From: Nitrospira sp.
GTDB taxonomy: Bacteria; Nitrospirota; Nitrospiria; Nitrospirales; Nitrospiraceae
Reading direction: 5' to 3'
Assembly: GCA_018242765.1 (NCBI GenBank)
Contig: JAFEBH010000019.1
Coordinates: forward strand, 58,491-122,490
DNA: 64,000 nucleotides
This document shows positions 16,041-24,399 of this stretch, one piece after another (position 1 is the first letter of the stretch; the number at the start of each line of letters is the position of its first letter). The notes under the pieces are model-generated. The model did no database searches, was not told where the DNA came from, and worked only from the letters and a program-made list of their open reading frames with translations. A program made the translations under genes and the position numbers.

Positions 16041-17414
16041 CTACGTGGTCCTGTTCTCGTCCTCAGCCCAGGGGACTCCGAGGCCTTTGGCTTCAATCTT
16101 AATCAGCTTCGCGAGATAGCTTCCCATATTAATCGGTTCTCCACGCGCCTTCCTTTCTTTCACTTCACCAATCCGAAGCCAAATCCGTGGGTGAGGAACT
16201 ACCGCGATCGCTCGCTTCCACCATTTTTCCCACACGTCCGGATCTTTCCGGCGACCGGACAAACTTATAATCTCGTCTAGTAACCGTGCTGCTGAATTAG
16301 TATCAGTGGCTGATGTCATGGCCGCTCCTGTACTTGGTTCCGGAAGCGCCGTGAGAAATGGATCGATTACAGGATCTGAGTCCCTATGATGCGGTTCTCC
16401 GAGTTCATACTTAGCCTGTAACTCTGGCAATTGAGCTTCCGTTTTCCACCAAGCTGACCCAGCATCCCAAATAAACAGAAAGTCTTTTTGCTCCCGTACC
16501 CCGACCGGCACAATCTGCCAATGCTCTAGGAACCCTCGCTTCAGAAGTTCACAATGGGCCTCGGTAAACTGTTCCATCACTTTCGACTTCGCCATATATC
16601 TCTTGATTTGCCAATACCCTACAAGATCGGAATATCGCTGTTCTGCATGTCCTTTTCCGAGATAGAAGAGATTATGCAGTAACTGATGTAGTAACTTTGA
16701 GAGTGACCCCTTCATCCCAGTAAATAGTGAGTGATCAATTACAAAACAATTGCCCATCAACAAACTATCGCGATACCACGGAGCAAGCTCCACCTCATAC
16801 TTATCTACCATCTCACCCTTCTTATTTGGTTGCCCTGGTAATACCACCGTTCCGAAGATCTTAAAAACAATCCCCTTGTTGCTTCGCAACCGTTTGCGAT
16901 TCAAGGGACCACTCCCTCTTGTCCCCTCCCCTACCTCAGTTTTTGTGCGACCTGCTGAAATCATAGTCCCAGCCATCCGTAAAAAGAAGCGATCGACCTC
17001 AGCATACGCAGCACCCGACGGCTCCTTCCCCGCCGCCTGCAGAATCTCTGCTCCTGAAATTCTCACAATGGGGTCTAAGACTTTCTTCCGCTCAAGCTGG
17101 CTAAGCGCCCAGCGTTCAAACCCACGGAAGAGCTCAAGATCCACGGAATTCGGAAGTCCTAGGTCTCCGCTCGCATAAATCACCAAGGGGATTTTTCGCA
17201 GTTCACCTCGATAGTACACCTCACGCACAACTTCCTTTTCGCGAAGTCCTTCTTTCCGGTTCTTGCTTTTGACTTCCCAGAGAGGAATCGACCCCAAAAT
17301 ATGCTCTGCAAGTAATAAGACGGGAGCATTCAGAAGAAATCCTTTTTTTTGAGGATCAGGCACAGAATGGGAGGGATTTCCTTCCGAAGATGTGACTAAA
17401 TCAGCGTGTTCCAT
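16041..17414 (-). CDS. Plasmid replication initiator (RepA-like)
   Basis: A 457-residue protein resembling the replication initiator protein A family. Blocks include SIPLWEVKSKNRKEGLREKE, VVREVYYRGELRKIPLVIYA, SVDLELFRGFERWALSQLE and a charged middle (GPLNRKRLRSNKGIVFKIF). Such proteins bind iterons with winged-helix domains and open the origin. The assignment rests on these blocks and strongly on context: five iterons and a DnaA box lie directly upstream, followed by parB and parA on the same strand. GAAGGATT lies upstream of ATG 17414. The C-terminal part (RLLDEIISLSGRRKDPDVWE ... YLAKLIKIEAKGLG) is helical and of unknown role. Confidence 0.78.
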   Translation of the reverse strand: MEHADLVTSSEGNPSHSVPDPQKKGFLLNAPVLLLAEHILGSIPLWEVKSKNRKEGLREKEVVREVYYRGELRKIPLVIYASGDLGLPNSVDLELFRGFERWALSQLERKKVLDPIVRISGAEILQAAGKEPSGAAYAEVDRFFLRMAGTMISAGRTKTEVGEGTRGSGPLNRKRLRSNKGIVFKIFGTVVLPGQPNKKGEMVDKYEVELAPWYRDSLLMGNCFVIDHSLFTGMKGSLSKLLHQLLHNLFYLGKGHAEQRYSDLVGYWQIKRYMAKSKVMEQFTEAHCELLKRGFLEHWQIVPVGVREQKDFLFIWDAGSAWWKTEAQLPELQAKYELGEPHHRDSDPVIDPFLTALPEPSTGAAMTSATDTNSAARLLDEIISLSGRRKDPDVWEKWWKRAIAVVPHPRIWLRIGEVKERKARGEPINMGSYLAKLIKIEAKGLGVPWAEDENRTT

Positions 17415-17534
17415 CGTAACGTAGATTAATCCTTCGTTAATTCTCTAACGTAGTAGTTGCTTATAGCGATCTCTGATCGTTGGAGTTTCATATAGTTAGG
17501 ACTGAATATCTTTCTGTCATCGATCGAACTTTCT

Positions 17535-17646
17535 CTCAACTATCGATTAGTTTCAGTCAACTATCGTTGATCCTCTTCGGTCAACTATCGAACCTGCGGT
17601 CAAGTATCGAAAATTGTTCGGTCAAGTATCGAAGGCCTGTGGATAA
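17535..17646. other. Iteron-type replication origin
   Basis: Five direct repeats of [GC]TCAA[CG]TATCG[AT] lie at 17535-17546, 17556-17567, 17580-17591, 17599-17610 and 17621-17632. Their spacing is 19-24 bp, roughly two helical turns. A perfect DnaA box (TGTGGATAA, 17638-17646, i.e. TTATCCACA on the other strand) follows at once. AT-rich sequence flanks the array on the repA side (17440-17530). The array lies between repA and parB, about 120 bp upstream of the repA start. Confidence 0.85.
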
Positions 17647-17823
17647 CCGAGTAAATGTCGAGAATCTTCTGAATATCGTCAGTAGTAGAGACACAGTCAC
17701 TGCGAAAATGGCACAAAAGAATAAAAGTCTCTTGTAATCTTTTCGATAGTTGAAAGAAGCGTAGGATGGAAACAACTTGAGGGCGTAATCTTTGGAAAGA
17801 ATACACGCTACGCGCCTCTAAGA

Positions 17824-18777
17824 TTATCCAACCTCGGATGTTTCGATTGTATGGGCGATTTCTCTATGACCATCCACGGTTTTTATTTGGGATAGACGGG
17901 CGAGGGCTTTTCGGATCGCTTGTTCTGAGCGCGCGATGTCATATTCATGGTTATCACGAAAACTGATGCGCAAGTTAAAGCCATCAGGCCGCTCTTCGTA
18001 GACAACAGATTCATACCCTTTATGCACGCGGGGCTTACGATTGATTTCCTCTTCGAGGCGGCGTGTACTCCACTTCTCCTGCACGACCCGTTGGGCAAGG
18101 CGAAGGCACTTCTCCGACGATTTCACACTAGCCAAGAGTTCCCCATGTAAGGCTCCAAATTCATGCCCAGGTGCATAGAGGAGATCTTGAACCTCCTGAG
18201 AGAGATCCAACACTTTCAGCATCCGTGTAATCCGCGCGCGCGAACATTTCAGCTGCTTGGCAAGGTCCTCATGGGTTAGGCTATGCCGGTCGATCAATCT
18301 AGCAAAGGATCGTGCTTGTTCAAGGACGCCGAGGTCCTGCCGATGTATGTTATCGATGAGCGCAAGATATTCAGCGTCTTGGTCTGAGTAATTGCGCACG
18401 ATTGCCGGAATCGTGGCCCGGCCAAGTGCCCGGCTGGCTTCAGCCCGACGTGCCCCGGCAATAAGTTCGTACCGTCCATTCGTGGTGGTACGAACCAGAA
18501 TAGGATTGATGACGCCGCGCTCACGTATCGACTCCTTCAATTCATTGAGTGCCTCCTCGTCTATCCCAATGCGAGGCTGATAGGGACTGGCATCGACTCG
18601 ATCGAGTGAAACTTCCGTGATTCGTTCGTTTGTTCCTGCGCCAAAGACGTTGCGCATACTCTTGGCTTCTTCCTCACGGCGGCGATCATTGGCGACCGGA
18701 GATAAGGACTGATAATGCGCGTCAGGAAGTGAATCACCGATGTCGACCGGCTCCCGATCTCGTGACTTAGGTTTCAT
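17824..18777 (-). CDS. parB: ParB-type partition protein
   Basis: A 317-residue CTPase clamp. The N-terminal ParB/Srx domain carries VSLDRVDASPYQPR, INPILVRTTTNGRYELIAGA and RRAEASRALG (the G-x-R-R nucleotide motif), then DNIHRQDLGVLEQARSFARL. The central HTH is THEDLAKQLKCSRARITRML. A divergent C-terminal dimer region follows (YEERPDGFNLRISFRDNHEY). The ATG is preceded by GGAGGAGGAG and lies 24 bp behind parA, so the two are one operon. Its DNA site is probably the palindrome found three times at 20.1-20.5 kb. Confidence 0.9.
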   Translation of the reverse strand: MKPKSRDREPVDIGDSLPDAHYQSLSPVANDRRREEEAKSMRNVFGAGTNERITEVSLDRVDASPYQPRIGIDEEALNELKESIRERGVINPILVRTTTNGRYELIAGARRAEASRALGRATIPAIVRNYSDQDAEYLALIDNIHRQDLGVLEQARSFARLIDRHSLTHEDLAKQLKCSRARITRMLKVLDLSQEVQDLLYAPGHEFGALHGELLASVKSSEKCLRLAQRVVQEKWSTRRLEEEINRKPRVHKGYESVVYEERPDGFNLRISFRDNHEYDIARSEQAIRKALARLSQIKTVDGHREIAHTIETSEVG

Positions 18778-18801
18778 ACTGCTATCTCCTCCTCCTCGTC
18801 G

Positions 18802-19635
18802 TTAAGCATCCGGTTGCTTGAGGATTCCCGGCGAATGCTGACCCTCGATCAACAGCTTCATCACTTGGTAGTAATCCCAAGCGGCACGATGATCCGGTGT
18901 TAAGCGCTCCACCGGAAGTGCGAGGCGATCATACAGCGTCTGGCCCCGCATGCCCGATTTGGCAATCGTCGCGTCGATACGAATAGGTGGGAAGATCGGA
19001 TAGTATTTTTCATACTTATTCTTAATACTCGTGAGCGTCGAATCCGTTACGGCCAGACGATGATCTACAGCAACAGGCAAAATGCCGGCAATGGTGGCAC
19101 GGATGTCATAGTCCTGCTTCAAGAGGCTGAGACTCTCGATGACCTGATGGGATCCGACAAAGGACATGTAATCCATCGCGATAGGAACTAGGAGACTATC
19201 GACCGTGTGATACACGGATTGCAGAATCGGAGACAGGCCAGGTGGGCTGTCGATGAGGATCAAATCGTAGTGCATATCCTTGACGGGAGCAAGGGCTTCG
19301 CGCAGTTTACCGACAGTTTCCGCACGATTCCCTGACTGGATCAATTTTGTTTCGGTTTCAGTCAAGGCTTTATCACTAATGATCACATCCAACGTTCCTT
19401 TTTCTGGCCCGGTACGCACGCCTTTGACAATCACCTCTTCAAGCTTAAACCCATTATCGAGGAGGTCGTGCAGCGTGGAGTCGTGCTGGATCTTCAGGAT
19501 ATTTCTCAACGACCCTTGAGGATCGCTGTCAACCAGGAGGACGCGCTTTCCGTATAAGGCCGCGGCATGCGCGATGTGAACGGACGTCGTAGTCTTACCG
19601 ACTCCTCCACGTTGATTATGGGGTGCTATGATCAT
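18802..19635 (-). CDS. parA: ParA-type partition ATPase
   Basis: A 277-residue deviant-Walker ATPase that positions plasmid copies with ParB. Visible motifs are NQRGGVGKTTTSVHIA (Walker A), VLLVDSDPQGSLRN (A'), YDLILIDSPPGLSPILQSVY (Walker B region) and LLVPIAMDYMSFVGSHQVIE. The signature lysine of KGGVGKTT is replaced by Arg (residue 9, codon CGT), while the P-loop Lys14 is kept. It lacks the long N-terminal HTH domain of P1-type ParA, so autoregulation may be done by the HTH protein encoded just upstream. ATG 19635 opens the frame directly before the Walker motif. Confidence 0.9.
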   Translation of the reverse strand: MIIAPHNQRGGVGKTTTSVHIAHAAALYGKRVLLVDSDPQGSLRNILKIQHDSTLHDLLDNGFKLEEVIVKGVRTGPEKGTLDVIISDKALTETETKLIQSGNRAETVGKLREALAPVKDMHYDLILIDSPPGLSPILQSVYHTVDSLLVPIAMDYMSFVGSHQVIESLSLLKQDYDIRATIAGILPVAVDHRLAVTDSTLTSIKNKYEKYYPIFPPIRIDATIAKSGMRGQTLYDRLALPVERLTPDHRAAWDYYQVMKLLIEGQHSPGILKQPDA

Positions 19636-19674
19636 GACTCGCCTCCCTCGTGGGTCCGTTGAACATCCCGTTGC

Positions 19675-19980
19675 CTAACCTTTTCCATCCCTCTCATCAC
19701 TGACGGTCATACCTTTTCGCTGTTGCATCAGGATCTTTATTTTGTCTACGTCATCCTGCGTGAACATGCGATAGGAGTTTCTGGAGTTTCGTCGGGCATC
19801 TGGAATTTTTCCTTCTTTAATCCAACGTTTAAGCGTGTCGCGATGAATACCAAGGGTCTTAGCGACCTCCGTCATCGTGAGGGCACTATCTGCCCTAGCC
19901 TGTTGTTCTTCCTTTCGACGTTGCTTAATACGACCAGCCAAGATAGCTGGGGTCTCTTTTTGGCGTTTGTACGTCTTCAT
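19675..19980 (-). CDS. MerR-type HTH DNA-binding protein
   Basis: About 101 residues. A MerR/excisionase-like winged helix is clear (LTMTEVAKTLGIHRDTLKRW, IKEGKIPDARR, YRMFTQDDVDKIKILMQQRK). It is preceded by a basic segment (RIKQRRKEEQQARA). The start is taken at ATG 19980, though the frame opens at 20043 and neither start has a clear ribosome-binding site. It is the first gene before parA and parB (40 bp gap), so it could repress the partition operon or serve as an accessory DNA-binding protein. Confidence 0.7.
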   Translation of the reverse strand: MKTYKRQKETPAILAGRIKQRRKEEQQARADSALTMTEVAKTLGIHRDTLKRWIKEGKIPDARRNSRNSYRMFTQDDVDKIKILMQQRKGMTVSDERDGKG

Positions 19981-20131
19981 GATTGATAAAAACCTGGGGT
20001 AGAAATTGAATATGCATAACCTAGGGTAACACGCTTGTATCAAAGAGATCAGTCCGTGTCAATGCATTATGTTGTATGTGACGGATCTAGAACGCCCATT
20101 CATGGGGTTCATCAAAGGCGTCATCGTTGGT

Positions 20132-20147
20132 TGTTACGCGCGTAACA
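20132..20147. promoter_or_regulatory. parS-like palindrome, copy 1
   Basis: TGTTACGCGCGTAACA is a perfect 16-bp palindrome, about 150 bp upstream of the HTH-parA-parB operon. It shares TGTT...AACA ends with chromosomal parS but has a different core. Confidence 0.6.
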
Positions 20148-20434
20148 TAGTAAAAGAATAAAAGAGATGCACGCTTGTGTTGTTCGTCCGGTTCTATCGA
20201 TAAATAAGTGCGCACCTGTTTCATGTAAGAGAAAGGCTAGCATCAAATGCGGTATACATTGATTCTTTTAATTGTACGTTTATGACACCACCTACTTTTA
20301 AAATGGATCAAGCAATGTCATTGGAGTGAACAGATGCTGTAGCACTGGGGTAGGGATGTGAATCTAGAGGGAGATCGGTGTGCGGAATATAGCTGATCTG
20401 GGGTCTTCTGATGATAATTGAGAAACCTGAACGA

Positions 20435-20450
20435 TGTTACCCGCGTAACA
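20435..20450. promoter_or_regulatory. parS-like palindrome, copy 2
   Basis: TGTTACCCGCGTAACA has one mismatch in the dyad and lies next to an AT-rich tract. Confidence 0.6.
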
Positions 20451-20492
20451 TAACAATCTTTTATTATAATAATAACTTTTCATCTTTCTGCT

Positions 20493-20508
20493 TGTTACTC
20501 ACGTAACA
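20493..20508. promoter_or_regulatory. parS-like palindrome, copy 3
   Basis: TGTTACTCACGTAACA keeps both arms TGTTAC and GTAACA, with variation only in the central four bases. It lies 58 bp from copy 2. Confidence 0.6.
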
Positions 20509-20616
20509 TGATGGATTACGTACGAGAAAAATAACGCCGACCGATTTCATCATCTATATGCGATGAATAGAGAGTGTGGCTTATGGTCAGAAGATTGAAG
20601 CGCCAGGTGGAGACGG

Positions 20617-21306
20617 TTAGGGTTTCAAGACAGGATCGAAGGAAAACATATTAGGGTAGTGGCGTCTAATATGATGGTACATTGTTCGACGCATGGTCTC
20701 ATACAAGACGTATTGATGGAAGGCGTCCTTGTTGACCACCATTCCGAGCGTAAGCAAATTGTCCTTGACAGTGTCCTCCACGTCAGCTCGCTCTTTAGGC
20801 TGAAGCGAAAGATAGGATTGTTCAAGCAGGACGCGGTCATCGGAGCTCAGAGTGAGCAGGCGGTTTTCGATTGAATGGTCGATGAGCGACCGGACTTTCA
20901 ATCGGCTGCGCTGCGGGGGATTTTGGAACCTCCGTTTCTGGTAGGTGTACCATCGGACTTGATAGTGTCCAGGGGTATGAGCCCCACCTCTATCTACGAC
21001 ATTAACCAGATCTACGGACGGACTGCTCAACTGTCGGAGTGCCTGGCTGACAGTCTCCTTACTGAGACCGGTCTTCTCAGTCAGCGCTCGAATAGTGATG
21101 CGGACTCGATCCCGCCCTCGAGCAAGAGTCTCGCGCACGAGTTGGAGGAATACACGTTGGGCGGAGACCGGAAGCGCCGTGAGTCCACCATCTAGGTAGC
21201 GATGGAGAATGGCGATATAGTGAAGCGGGGAATCACAGGCGTTGCGCAGCTCCTCAACGGATAGGGGCTCACTCTGGACGGCGGTTGGGGATTCCTGGTC
21301 GATCAT
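20617..21306 (-). CDS. Winged-helix DNA-binding protein of the plasmid backbone
   Basis: A 229-residue protein, family not recognised by name. The central segment VRITIRALTEKTGLSKETVS followed by QALRQLSSPSVDLVNVVDRG reads as a winged HTH; the C-terminal half is basic and helical (RRTMYHHIRRHYPNMFSFD). It lies next to the parS-like region on the same strand as parAB. A role in copy control or transcription of the backbone is inferred from position only. The ATG at 21306 directly opens the homologous-looking part. Confidence 0.6.
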   Translation of the reverse strand: MIDQESPTAVQSEPLSVEELRNACDSPLHYIAILHRYLDGGLTALPVSAQRVFLQLVRETLARGRDRVRITIRALTEKTGLSKETVSQALRQLSSPSVDLVNVVDRGGAHTPGHYQVRWYTYQKRRFQNPPQRSRLKVRSLIDHSIENRLLTLSSDDRVLLEQSYLSLQPKERADVEDTVKDNLLTLGMVVNKDAFHQYVLYETMRRTMYHHIRRHYPNMFSFDPVLKP

Positions 21307-21744
21307 GCCAGCGTGCTATCTCACTGAGATACAAGGGAGAGCGAGATTCATATTAAGTACTTATACCAATAATGATCTTTGTCCTAGTAAATAAGTATGG
21401 TGGCTATAATAGGACAAATCCTTGGTCATGTCCAGCAACTCCAAGAAGAGGTATCCGGGATGGCCACCTTCTCGGATGCCTTGATCTTTCGGAGGGAAGC
21501 GGGTAGGGTGGCGGCGGGTGGGGAGAGACCCGGGAAATTGGGCCGGGAAGAAACCTTCTCATGGTATTCGTGGCAGACCCTGCTGCCCGAAGGGACGCGC
21601 TGCGAGCTCTGCACGCTCCGCCTACATCTACCATTTATAGAAAAGTGCCGGGCCGGACGGGGGATCCAGGGACCGCGTCGTCTGAAATAGTTCTCCATTT
21701 ATATACAGAGAGACAGACACCGGAGAGACGGAAGGGAGAGACCC
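21307..21744. other. Intergenic upstream of the recombinase gene
   Basis: About 440 bp between the divergent winged-helix and recombinase genes. It must hold both promoters and possibly a recombination site for the tyrosine recombinase. Neither was recognised by eye, and no gene is supported. Confidence 0.4.
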
Positions 21745-22839
21745 ATGGAGCTGGTACCGTTGACTCCTGAGCACGCGCCGCCGGATCGGAGTCCATCCAC
21801 GGCGTTGGTCCCCTTAGCCACGACCGGGCTTCGACGAGCGGGTGGAGAACCGTCGCCGCTCTGTTTGGCGCTGTCGTCCTCCACGCTCATTGGGCTCCGT
21901 GTCTACCTCGATGAGTTCGCCCGACAGCTCACTCAACAAAAGCCAGAGTCGTCGACGGCCAAGACGTACTGGAAACGCGGCCGCTTTTTCATCGCGTGGC
22001 TGGAGCAGGGGAGGGACCCACAGCTGCGTCGCCTCGATCGCGCCTGTCTGGAGGCGTATCGCGAGTGGCTCGATCGACGGTTTCCGAATCTCCGCACCAA
22101 GAACGGCTATCTCACGGCGGTGCGGCAGTTCCTCGCCTGGCTCGTGCCGCTCCATCCGGGCTTGGTGAATCCCGCCGACTTTGTCCACGGTTGGACGTGC
22201 AGTCGGCAACACACACGGCGGCATTTACCCGTGGAAGATGCGAAGGTGTTACTCGCAACTCTGGAGGCTGATCCGCGAAAGTCAGCGGTGCAGCGTGCGC
22301 GCAACGTCGCGATGGCGTATCTCATGCTGAAGACGGGATTGCGGACGATTGAAGTCAGTCGAGCCTGTATCGAGCATCTACAAGAACATGTGCCGGGGGA
22401 GAAGTGGAAGTTGTGGGTGCATGGGAAGGGCAGAGCGTCGGCCGATGAATCGGTGCAGGTGTTGCGGGAGGTTTATGACAAGATCCAAGCCTATCTGCGG
22501 CTTCGACCGGAACCCCTGCAGGGGAGTAATCCGCTGTTTGCCACGACGGCCTGTCATGATCGGGGAGGGGATGTCGTGACGGCAGCTGGAAAGCCCCTGT
22601 CGACGCGAGCGATACACCGAATCATTACAGAAGGGCTGCTCTTAGCTGGCGTCAAGAAGCCCGGAATTGTGGTCCATAGTCTTCGGCATTCGACACCGAC
22701 TTTTGCCTTGCTTAATGATGCCAATCCGACGCGGGTGCAGAAGATGATGCGGCATCAGCACTATGCCACCACGGAGATTTATGTCGAAGAGGTCCAGCGG
22801 CTGCTCGAGGGAGCGGAAGATGCGGTGACGCAGATTTAA
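21745..22839 (+). CDS. Tyrosine recombinase (XerC/D-type integrase)
   Basis: A 364-residue recombinase. The N-terminal SAM-like domain (TYWKRGRFFIAWLEQ, AYREWLDRRFPNLRTKNGYL) precedes a catalytic domain with the full set: Arg in KTGLRTIEVSR, Lys in VHGKGRASADE, H-x-x-R in VVHSLRHSTP, His in MRHQHYATT and the nucleophile Tyr in TEIYVEEVQR. On a plasmid this usually resolves multimers or integrates the element. ATG 21745 follows GGGAGAGACCC. No diagnostic IntI insertion could be recognised, so it is not called an integron integrase despite the attC-like sites at 7-12 kb. Confidence 0.9.
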   Translation: MELVPLTPEHAPPDRSPSTALVPLATTGLRRAGGEPSPLCLALSSSTLIGLRVYLDEFARQLTQQKPESSTAKTYWKRGRFFIAWLEQGRDPQLRRLDRACLEAYREWLDRRFPNLRTKNGYLTAVRQFLAWLVPLHPGLVNPADFVHGWTCSRQHTRRHLPVEDAKVLLATLEADPRKSAVQRARNVAMAYLMLKTGLRTIEVSRACIEHLQEHVPGEKWKLWVHGKGRASADESVQVLREVYDKIQAYLRLRPEPLQGSNPLFATTACHDRGGDVVTAAGKPLSTRAIHRIITEGLLLAGVKKPGIVVHSLRHSTPTFALLNDANPTRVQKMMRHQHYATTEIYVEEVQRLLEGAEDAVTQI

Positions 22840-23076
22840 CCCTGAACGATCCTCCCCTGGTTTGAGATGGACTCTCCAGAAGGTTCGCTAAACAAACTGG
22901 CGGGGGCGTCTACCGCGAAAGGATTCCGAGGATCTCATCCAGCGGGCGGATAGTACCCAACAGCAATGGATCGCCAAACCGCTTATTGTGATGGTTCTCC
23001 TCGACCTTCAATAAGCCGGTCACAAGATTGTTGAAGTCATCAAGTCTCGCCGTCTCAAAATACGTGATGAATCCAG

Positions 23077-24088
23077 ATCGTCCAAGCCAATGTCTTACAG
23101 AAGCAGATAGAGCAGGCTGAACCACGAAGAAATGAATTGACCGTCAGCGAGACACGGTTCCATACGCTCGTGGAACGCTCTCCCTTTGGTATCTATGTGG
23201 TCGATTCACATCTTCGCATCCTCCTCATGAACGAGACGAGCCAACGTGGCGCCTTTCGCAACGTCCATCCGATCCTGGGACGGGATCTCGGCGAAGCCAT
23301 GCGGATTCTGTGGCCCGGAATCGATGGCCGCAGAGATTATGGCTATTGTTCGGCACACCTTGGAGACAGGTGAGCCCTATTACTCCAACAAATTCCTTCA
23401 TGCACGGGCTGATGTTCATCAGATGGAGGCCTATGAATGGCAACTTCATCGTGTGACCATGCCGGACGGACGAGATGGGGCATCTGTTACTTCTTTGATT
23501 CGACAAAACTGAGACATACCGAGGAGGCGCTACGCGAGGCACAAGTGCAACTGCAACGGTGGAACGTTGAGCTGGAAGAGGCGGTGCACGCAAAAACCGT
23601 TGAGGTACTTGAGTCTCAAGAGCAATTGTGCCGGCTGGCGACGGAACTGAATCTGGCCGAGCAGCGCAAGCGGAAACGCTTCGCCACCGAGCTACATGAT
23701 CATTTGCATGCAACAGATGTTGGTTGTGGGAAAGCTGAGAATCGGCCAGGGCAGGTCCGTGGGGATCGGTCTGCCGGAATGTGAGCAGGCCCTCCAGAAC
23801 GTTGATGACATCTTGTCCGATGCACTGACATACAGCCGGACGCTCGTGGCAGAGCTGAGCCCGTCGGTGCTGCACGAGTTTGGGCTATCTGCCGCCCTGC
23901 GTTGCGAGAGCAGATGAAACGGTTCGCTCTCACCGCCACGGTTCAGATTGAGACCCCAGAGGAGTTACAACTCATCGAGGATCGTGCCACTGATGTCGGG
24001 CTTGGCCCTCGAACTCCGGATCTATGCGCCATGCTTGGACTGGCCGGAACGGTTCGGTGGATTTCTCCAAGAGGTTGAGCAGGCGTAG
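23077..24088 (+). pseudogene. Decayed PAS-domain sensor histidine kinase (HisKA_3 type)
   Basis: Successive frames give one protein: a coiled coil (IVQANVLQKQIEQAE), a PAS domain (ETRFHTLVERSPFGIYVVDS), its remainder (GEPYYSNKFLHARADVHQME), a second coiled coil (KLRHTEEALREAQVQLQRWN), the phospho-acceptor region (KRKRFATELHDHL) and helices QNVDDILSDALTYSRTLVAE, LSPSVLHEFGLSAALR and MKRFALTATVQIETPEELQL. Three or more frameshifts (near 23330, 23470, 23700 and 23905) and loss of the ATPase domain make it non-functional. Confidence 0.8.
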
Positions 24089-24399
24089 GCCCCACTCACC
24101 TTTGCACAATTGGTCGACGGAGCCTGTGTATCGCGGACACGCTGGATGAGCCGCTGAACCATCAGCACTGAATGGGATGTGGGCCGAGCGGACTCACACA
24201 AGAACGTGCGTCGGTGTTCCACTTCTCACCTCTGTCGTGCGGGCGCTGCTGTGCAAAAGCTGTCCCATAACTTATCCCTCCGGAGCCAGCTGTAAAGTAC
24301 ACCAGCCCACCGTCGGACTAAACATCTCGTACCCCTGTTACTGTTTCTTCCGGGCTATAGTTCATCAAGCGTAGCTGCTCGGTGTTTGCAAATCGATTC
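24089..24399. other. Intergenic, no gene seen
   Basis: About 310 bp between the kinase remnant and the end of the TonB receptor gene. No RNA gene, terminator or ORF could be supported. Confidence 0.4.

Larger units (their letters stand above)
20041..20616. other. Non-coding partition/regulatory region
   Basis: An AT-rich 570-bp stretch between divergent genes' ends, without a supported gene. It holds three copies of a 16-bp palindrome, listed separately, and a strongly AT-rich tract at 20456-20480. Confidence 0.6.

Noticed and set aside
21745..22839. Integron integrase for the attC-like sites
   Set aside because: All core catalytic residues are there, but no IntI-specific insertion could be recognised, and the gene belongs by position to the plasmid backbone about 9 kb away.
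22905..23130. Minus-strand ORF of 71 codons before the kinase remnant
   Set aside because: It overlaps the plus-strand coiled-coil part of the kinase remnant and has no recognisable feature of its own.
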